NCBI RefSeq assembly: GCF_005146945.1
Contig: NZ_SWMS01000007.1
Span: forward strand, 62,001 to 126,000
Origin: Prauserella endophytica
GTDB lineage: Bacteria; Actinomycetota; Actinomycetes; Mycobacteriales; Pseudonocardiaceae
Direction of reading: 5' to 3'
DNA length: 64,000 nucleotides
Under the pieces are notes generated by a model. That model saw nothing but the letters and a program-made list of their open reading frames with translations. It was not told where the DNA came from and did no database searches. Both the position numbers and the translations under genes were made by a program. Below are positions 59,357 through 64,000 of the stretch, piece by piece; positions within the stretch are counted from its first letter, which is position 1; the number at the start of each line of letters is the position of its first letter.

Positions 59357-60607
59357 ATGACGGCAACGCAACCGGACCTCAACTGGCTCATCTCGGTGGA
59401 CGACCACGTGCTCGAACCGGGCCATCTCTGGCAGACGTGGCTGCCGGAGCGCTACCGCGACCGCGGGCCCAAGCTCGTGATCGAGGAGGACGGCAAGGGC
59501 ACCTGGTACTACCTCGGCATGAAGCAGCGGGCCAGCGGGCTGTCCGCGACCGTCGGCAGGGCGAAGAACCAGATCAGCCCCGAGCCACTGGGCTACGACG
59601 AGATGCGGCCCGGCTGCTACGACGCGGCGGCCAGGGTCGAGGACATGAACGAGGGCGGCATCCTCGCGTCGATGACGTTCCCGACGTTCCCCGCGTTCTG
59701 CGGCCAGACCTTCTACCGGGGCGAGGACAAGGAGCTCGGGCTCGCCTGCATCGAGGCCTACAACAACTGGATGATCGACGAGTGGTGCGCGACGGCGCCG
59801 GGCCGGTTCATCCCCCTCACCCTCATCCCGCTGTGGGACCCCGAGGCCGCGGCCACCGAGGTCCGCCGGGTGGCCGAGCGCGGCGTGCGGGCGGTCGCGT
59901 TCAGCGAGAACCCGGAGCCACTCGGCCTGCCGACGATCAACGACCCCGACCGGTACTGGGACCCGTTCTTCCGCGCCGCCGAGGAGTGCGGCGTGGTGCT
60001 CTGCATGCACGTCGGCTCGTCGTCGCAGATCCCGTCGATCAACTCGAACACCAACTTCATGGCCAATTTGTCCTGGGGCGCCGTGCGCACCTCGGGCACC
60101 ATGCTCGACTGGCTGTTCAGCGGAGTGTTCGAACGCTTCCCCCAGCTCAAGATCTCGCTCGCCGAGGGCAACATCGGCTGGATCCCCTACTTCCTCGAAC
60201 GCGCCGAGCAGGTGATCGACAAGCAGCGCTTCTGGTTCCAGCGCGGCATCGACTACGACCCCGGCAAGGGCAGCAAACAGGAGCGCACCGACGACGGCGC
60301 GCACACCATCGACTACCTCAACTTCGACATCCGGCAGAGCTTCCGCGACCACATCTACGGCTGCTTCATCGACGACATCGCCGGGCTGCGCAACCTCGAC
60401 CTGATCGGCGAGGACAACGTGATGATCGAAACCGACTACCCGCACTCCGACACCACGTGGCCGAACTCGATCAAGCTCGCGCGCGACCGGCTCGCCGGCA
60501 TGAGCCCCGAGGTGCAGTACAAGGTCCTGCGGGGCAACGCGGAGCGGCTGTTCCAGTTCACCCCGGCCGACACGGCGAACCTGCCCGTGCCCGGCGGCGT
60601 GGCGTGA
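59357..60607 (+). CDS. Amidohydrolase_2-family enzyme
   Basis: A 416-aa TIM-barrel metal hydrolase/decarboxylase. LISVDDHVLEP carries the first metal-binding pair, MHVGSSSQIPS the His, and MIETDYPHSDTTWP the Asp/His near the end. The family includes ACMSD and related decarboxylases and hydrolases of aromatic or ring-cleavage acids. Overlaps the thiolase-fold gene by GTGA; start ATG 59357 is 44 nt after the CoA-transferase stop. Confidence 0.92.
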   Translation: MTATQPDLNWLISVDDHVLEPGHLWQTWLPERYRDRGPKLVIEEDGKGTWYYLGMKQRASGLSATVGRAKNQISPEPLGYDEMRPGCYDAAARVEDMNEGGILASMTFPTFPAFCGQTFYRGEDKELGLACIEAYNNWMIDEWCATAPGRFIPLTLIPLWDPEAAATEVRRVAERGVRAVAFSENPEPLGLPTINDPDRYWDPFFRAAEECGVVLCMHVGSSSQIPSINSNTNFMANLSWGAVRTSGTMLDWLFSGVFERFPQLKISLAEGNIGWIPYFLERAEQVIDKQRFWFQRGIDYDPGKGSKQERTDDGAHTIDYLNFDIRQSFRDHIYGCFIDDIAGLRNLDLIGEDNVMIETDYPHSDTTWPNSIKLARDRLAGMSPEVQYKVLRGNAERLFQFTPADTANLPVPGGVA

Positions 60608-61770
60608 GCGACGCCGGCGCCACCATCGTCGGGCTCGGCCTGAGCCCGCAGGGTCGCCGGCTCGGGTTCTCCTCGAGGGAGCTGCGCAGGCAGGCCATCG
60701 ACGCGGCGTTGAACGACGCGGGACTGCGCCGGGAGCAGATCGACACGTGCATCTGCTTCGGCGCGATGCCCGAGGACCTGCGCTACGCGGGCCTGTCACC
60801 GAGGATGTCGTTCGCGCTGAGCTCGGGCGGCGCCTCCCCCGCGCTGTCGGTGGTGGTGGCCGCCGGGCTCCTCGCGACCGGGCAGGCCGAGTACGTACTG
60901 AGCGTCTACGGGGAGGCGTTCACCGGCGACGCGCCCAAGCTGGAACCGAACCACGGCGGCGCGGGCAGATCCGACATCGGCGGGTACAGCTACGGCTACC
61001 CGTACCTGTACGGGCTGGTGGGACCGGGCGCGGTCTACGCGCTGGCGGCGCGGCGCTACCTCGACCGGTTCGGCGCCTCCTCGGAGGACCTGGCCGCGGT
61101 GGCGGTGGTCGAACGGGATCACGGCAGCGTCCGGCCCGGCGCGATCGGGTACGGACAGCCCATCACGGTGGCCGAGCACCAGGCGTCCAGGATGATCGTC
61201 GACCCGCTGCGCCTGCTCGACTGCTCCCGTCCCACCGACGGCGGCGCCGCCATCGTGCTCACCTCGGCTGCCCGCGCCGCCGACTGCGCGGGCAGCCCGG
61301 TGGAGGTGCTCGGCGCGGGCTGCGGGCACAACATCACGAACTGGTGGGACGGCACCATGGTCAGCCGCTTCGGTGCGGCGCCGGACGCCGCGCGGCGGGC
61401 GTTCGGCGAGGCGGGCGTCGGCCCGGAGGACATGTCGAGCGCTCAGCTCTACGCGCCGTTCACCATCGCGACACTCCTGCAACTGGAGGAGTACGGGTTC
61501 TGCGGCGAGGGCGAGGCGCCCGCGTTCGTCGCCGAAGGGCACACCGCCGCGGGCGGAAGCCTGCCCACCAACACCGGCGGCGGGCAGCTCTCGGGCTTCT
61601 ACGCCACCGGGTTCACGCCGCTGTCGGAAGGGATCCTGCAGGTGCGGGGACAGGCCCCGACGAACCAGGTGCCGGACGCGGAACTGTGCCTCGTCAGCGG
61701 CAGCGGCGGCAACGGCGGTGTGCACGGGTCGTGGGCCCACGTCTCGCTCGTGCTGGGCAGGCCGCGGTGA
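60604..61770 (+). CDS. Thiolase-fold protein without active-site Cys (Ltp2-like aldolase candidate)
   Basis: A 388-aa thiolase-superfamily protein. Where catalytic thiolases have NNNCASG, this one reads FALSSGGASPAL (residues 70-81), with no Cys nearby; the C-terminal GGSLPTNTGGGQLSGFY replaces GGxxxxGHPxGATG. Such proteins pair with DUF35 zinc-OB proteins; Ltp2 with its DUF35 partner performs retro-aldol cleavage in steroid side-chain degradation. The next gene is a DUF35 protein with a GTGA overlap, supporting a two-subunit enzyme. Confidence 0.88.
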   Translation: MSDAGATIVGLGLSPQGRRLGFSSRELRRQAIDAALNDAGLRREQIDTCICFGAMPEDLRYAGLSPRMSFALSSGGASPALSVVVAAGLLATGQAEYVLSVYGEAFTGDAPKLEPNHGGAGRSDIGGYSYGYPYLYGLVGPGAVYALAARRYLDRFGASSEDLAAVAVVERDHGSVRPGAIGYGQPITVAEHQASRMIVDPLRLLDCSRPTDGGAAIVLTSAARAADCAGSPVEVLGAGCGHNITNWWDGTMVSRFGAAPDAARRAFGEAGVGPEDMSSAQLYAPFTIATLLQLEEYGFCGEGEAPAFVAEGHTAAGGSLPTNTGGGQLSGFYATGFTPLSEGILQVRGQAPTNQVPDAELCLVSGSGGNGGVHGSWAHVSLVLGRPR

Positions 61771-62198
61771 GCGCGCCGAGGCCCTACCCGGGCGACGTGG
61801 CCCCTGACCGGGTGGACGAGGAGTTCTGGGAGGGTTGCCGCCAGGGCCGCTACCTGCTCTTCCGGTGCACGACGTGCGATCACGCCGTCTGGCCCGCGGG
61901 CGGCTGCCCTCGGCACGGCCTGGCGCCGATGGTGTGGAAGGAGGCGACCGGACAGGGCCGGCTGCACTCCTGGACCGTGGTGCACCAGCGGTACGCGAAC
62001 TCGTTCGCCGACCCGCCGCCCAACGTCGCGGTGGTGGAGCTGGACGAAGGACCACTGGTGCACTCCACCGTGCTCGGCGCCGCGCGGCTCGAGCTCGGGA
62101 TGCGGCTGGAGGTCTTCTTCGAGGACATCGGGCAGGGCGTCGTGCTGCCCGTCTTCCGGCCAACGGCACAGGAGGGAGAGAGCACTGGACCCGGATAG
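61767..62198 (+). CDS. DUF35 zinc-ribbon/OB-fold protein
   Basis: A 143-aa protein. The rubredoxin-like zinc ribbon is FRCTTCDHAVWPAGGCP (about residues 35-51), followed by an OB fold (GRLHSWTVVHQRYANSFADP). DUF35 proteins bind acyl-CoA and partner with thiolase-fold enzymes. Start GTG 61767 overlaps the thiolase-fold stop. Expected to form the complex with it. Confidence 0.92.
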   Translation: MSAPRPYPGDVAPDRVDEEFWEGCRQGRYLLFRCTTCDHAVWPAGGCPRHGLAPMVWKEATGQGRLHSWTVVHQRYANSFADPPPNVAVVELDEGPLVHSTVLGAARLELGMRLEVFFEDIGQGVVLPVFRPTAQEGESTGPG

Positions 62199-62208
62199 GC
62201 TGGCGCCC

Positions 62209-62862
62209 GTGCAGGTCGAGCCGGGCTGGGCCGGGCGAATCGCCCGGCACGCCACCGTACGCCCCGACGCGGGGTCCTACGTCGGGCCGAGGACGAAACT
62301 CGTCACGGCGGGGCAGCAGCTGCTGCTCGAACGCGGCGACACGACGTACACGATCGACGAGCTCGTGCGCAGGGCCCACGTCGCGATCAAGACGTTCTAC
62401 CGGTGCTTCGCGAACAAGGAGGAGTTCCTGAAGGAGGTCTTCATGACCTCCGTCGCCGGTGCGACCCCGCGCATCCGGGAGCAGATCCTCTCCAGCGCCG
62501 ACGATCCGCTGGCGCGGCTGCGGCTCGCGGTCACCTGGCCGCTGGAGTGGCGCCGCGAGAACGGAACCGTCAGCCGGGTGATCGCGAAGGAGCACATGCG
62601 GCTGGCCGTCACCAGCCCGGAGACGATCGCGGAGACGAGCCGCTCCTACGAGGCGCTGCTCAAGGAGTTCGTGCTCGCCGCGCAGGAGGAAGGGCAAATC
62701 CGTCCGGCCGATGTGGACTGGGACGTCCACATCATCACGTCGGTGGTCACGACGTCGTTTCACACGATGATCCTCGGGCCGGGCGAACCGGGTCACCACG
62801 GCGCGCTCGCCGAGAACGTCTGGCGGTTCTGCCTCACCGCCCTGCACGGCGATCCCGGCTGA
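62209..62862 (+). CDS. TetR-family regulator of the second island
   Basis: A 217-aa TetR protein. HTH YTIDELVRRAHVAIKTFYRC follows a 30-residue N-terminal extension. The C-terminal ligand domain is typical. It begins 10 nt after the DUF35 stop, so it is in the same operon and may regulate the divergent control region at 57777-58079 (inference). GTG 62209 is the start. Confidence 0.9.
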   Translation: MQVEPGWAGRIARHATVRPDAGSYVGPRTKLVTAGQQLLLERGDTTYTIDELVRRAHVAIKTFYRCFANKEEFLKEVFMTSVAGATPRIREQILSSADDPLARLRLAVTWPLEWRRENGTVSRVIAKEHMRLAVTSPETIAETSRSYEALLKEFVLAAQEEGQIRPADVDWDVHIITSVVTTSFHTMILGPGEPGHHGALAENVWRFCLTALHGDPG

Positions 62863-62898
62863 GTGTTGCGTCCGCGACCGAGCCCAGCCTAGGGTGCG

Positions 62899-62914
62899 AT
62901 GTAATACGTTACAT
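62899..62914. promoter_or_regulatory. Palindrome ATGTAA-TACG-TTACAT, candidate LacI operator
   Basis: A 16-nt interrupted palindrome with 6-bp arms lies 17 nt before the LacI-type start (62931), which suits autoregulation by a LacI-type dimer. Confidence 0.6.
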
Positions 62915-62930
62915 TTCCGGGGAGGTCGCG

Positions 62931-63998
62931 GTGGGCACGCGCGGACGGGTGACCAAGGTCAGCGTCGCCGACCTCGCCGCCGAGCTGGAGGTGTCGACCG
63001 CGACGATCTCCAGGGCGCTCAACGGCAGCCCCGCCGTGCGGCCCGAGCTCGCGCAGCGGATCCGGGAGCACGCCGAGGCGCGCGGCTACGTGGCCAACCG
63101 CATGGCAAGGGCGCTCAGCGCGAACGTCAGCCGCGCGTTCGTCGGCTTCGTCATCCCCTACGTCGACACGCCCGCGTACTCGTCGGTCGCCGCGGAGTGC
63201 GCGCGGCTGCTGTCCGCCGACGGCACCCAGCTGATCCTCACGATCACGGAGAACGACCCGGAGCGGGAGCTCCACCAGCTCAAGGACCTGGTCGCCAGCC
63301 GCGTCGCCGGACTGATCATCTCGCCGAGCACGCACATCCTCGAGGCGAGCAAGCAGCTCCTGTCGAACCTGCCCGTCGTGGAGTTCCACCGCGCGTGCGG
63401 CATCGCGGCTCCCGGTGTGTTCAGCGAGGACGAGCAGGCGATGTCCGAGGCGGTGCTGCACCTCGCCGCGCTCGGCCACACCAGGATCGGATATCTCGGC
63501 ACGCCGGAGGCGCTGTCGAACGGTGCCGCCCGGCTGCGCGGGATCCGCCGCGGGCTACAGCTCGCCGGCCTGGACCGCGGCGCGCTCGCGACGCGGTTGC
63601 TGGAGCCGACCACGGAGAACGGCGGGCGTGGCGTGCGGGACCTGCTCGACGGCTCGCGCCCGCCCACCGCGCTGATCGTCGGCGGTGGCGCGCTCTCGAT
63701 CGGCGCGGCGCGGGCCGTGCACGAGAGCGGCAGGCGGCTGCCCGACGAGCTGTCGCTCGTCGTCTACGGGCACCCGAGCTGGTTCGCGCTGAGCGATCCC
63801 CCGCTCACGCGGATCACCGTCGACTACCAGGATCTGGCACTGCGCGCCGCGCGCCTGCTCGGCACCGTGCTCGACAGCGGGCCCGCGCGCGGCGGGGAAC
63901 CCGAGCCCCAGTTCGTCACGGCCCAGCTGCACCTCGCCGGGTCCACCGGACCCGCGCCCAAAGGGTCTCAGGCGAGCGACCGGAAGTCCCGCCGGTAG
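62931..63998 (+). CDS. LacI-family transcriptional regulator
   Basis: A 355-aa regulator. The N-terminal HTH VSVADLAAELEVSTATISRA (about residues 8-27) with hinge ANRMARALSANVS and a periplasmic-binding-like effector domain (FVIPYVDTPAYSSVAAECA) are clear. GTG 62931 has GGGGAGG upstream; ends at 63998, so the gene is complete. Members usually repress uptake or catabolic genes in response to a sugar or other small molecule. Confidence 0.93.
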   Translation: MGTRGRVTKVSVADLAAELEVSTATISRALNGSPAVRPELAQRIREHAEARGYVANRMARALSANVSRAFVGFVIPYVDTPAYSSVAAECARLLSADGTQLILTITENDPERELHQLKDLVASRVAGLIISPSTHILEASKQLLSNLPVVEFHRACGIAAPGVFSEDEQAMSEAVLHLAALGHTRIGYLGTPEALSNGAARLRGIRRGLQLAGLDRGALATRLLEPTTENGGRGVRDLLDGSRPPTALIVGGGALSIGAARAVHESGRRLPDELSLVVYGHPSWFALSDPPLTRITVDYQDLALRAARLLGTVLDSGPARGGEPEPQFVTAQLHLAGSTGPAPKGSQASDRKSRR

Positions 63999-64000
63999 TA

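Noticed and set aside
1-64000. tRNA, rRNA, CRISPR arrays, insertion sequences and integrases
   Set aside because: Read for cloverleaf-like pairs, regular short repeats, transposase/integrase motifs and terminal repeats; none seen. The GGCCACC hairpins are not spaced like CRISPR repeats.

Overview
The window is high-GC actinobacterial DNA (GTG starts, GGAGG-type ribosome sites, 4-nt ATGA/GTGA overlaps, an IdeR/DtxR-type iron box, WXG100 proteins, a mycofactocin-type dehydrogenase, many TetR regulators). Intergenic hairpins built on AAGGCCACC/GGTGGCCTT suggest the family Pseudonocardiaceae (Amycolatopsis/Saccharomonospora-like); that placement is inference. No rRNA, tRNA, insertion sequence, phage gene or CRISPR array was seen. 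The window opens at the 3' end of a broken gene and closes just after a complete LacI-type gene.

0-31 kb is mixed accessory and housekeeping content: a truncated crotonase, a SnoaL-fold protein, an MFS exporter opposite a P450-TetR-ferredoxin operon, a secreted PQQ-type sugar dehydrogenase with a PKD domain, an ECF sigma factor opposite a DoxX pair, an iron-siderophore uptake operon (binding protein plus two permeases, no ATPase) behind an iron box, MarR- and ArsR-controlled SRPBCC proteins, a nuclease-helicase of the DUF2075/Schlafen-like type, two VOC proteins, a catalytically impaired isochorismatase homologue, an AraC gene opposite a TauE/SafE exporter, a lipoprotein, a six-gene Lrp-racemase-symporter-dipeptidase operon (23-27 kb), a HAD hydrolase, a TetR/alcohol dehydrogenase divergon and a three-gene WXG100-like operon (30.3-31.8 kb).

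31.8-47.9 kb is the most striking block. A minus-strand operon encodes two HyuA-type ATPase subunits, a small zinc-ribbon subunit, a HyuB-type subunit and a 264-aa protein, in the order of the acetophenone carboxylase genes apcA-B-C-D-E, followed by an MDR oxidoreductase. Next to it a second minus-strand operon encodes an acyl-CoA ligase, a thiolase with its active Cys, an enoyl-CoA hydratase and two SDR dehydrogenases. Together they could oxidise a secondary alcohol to a ketone, carboxylate it to a beta-keto acid, activate it with CoA and cleave it thiolytically. A PucR-like regulator and an AraC-type regulator are divergent from the two operons.

48-64 kb is a second catabolic island: an acyl-CoA ligase, a cyclase-family hydrolase, two tandem duplicated family-5 solute-binding lipoproteins, a P450 and its ferredoxin, an aldehyde dehydrogenase and a mycofactocin-type SDR, opposite a plus-strand operon with a CaiB/BaiF CoA-transferase, an amidohydrolase, a thiolase-fold protein lacking the catalytic Cys with its DUF35 partner (resembling the Ltp2/DUF35 aldolase), then TetR and LacI regulators. 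This suggests catabolism of a bulky hydrophobic (terpenoid, steroid or aromatic) compound.
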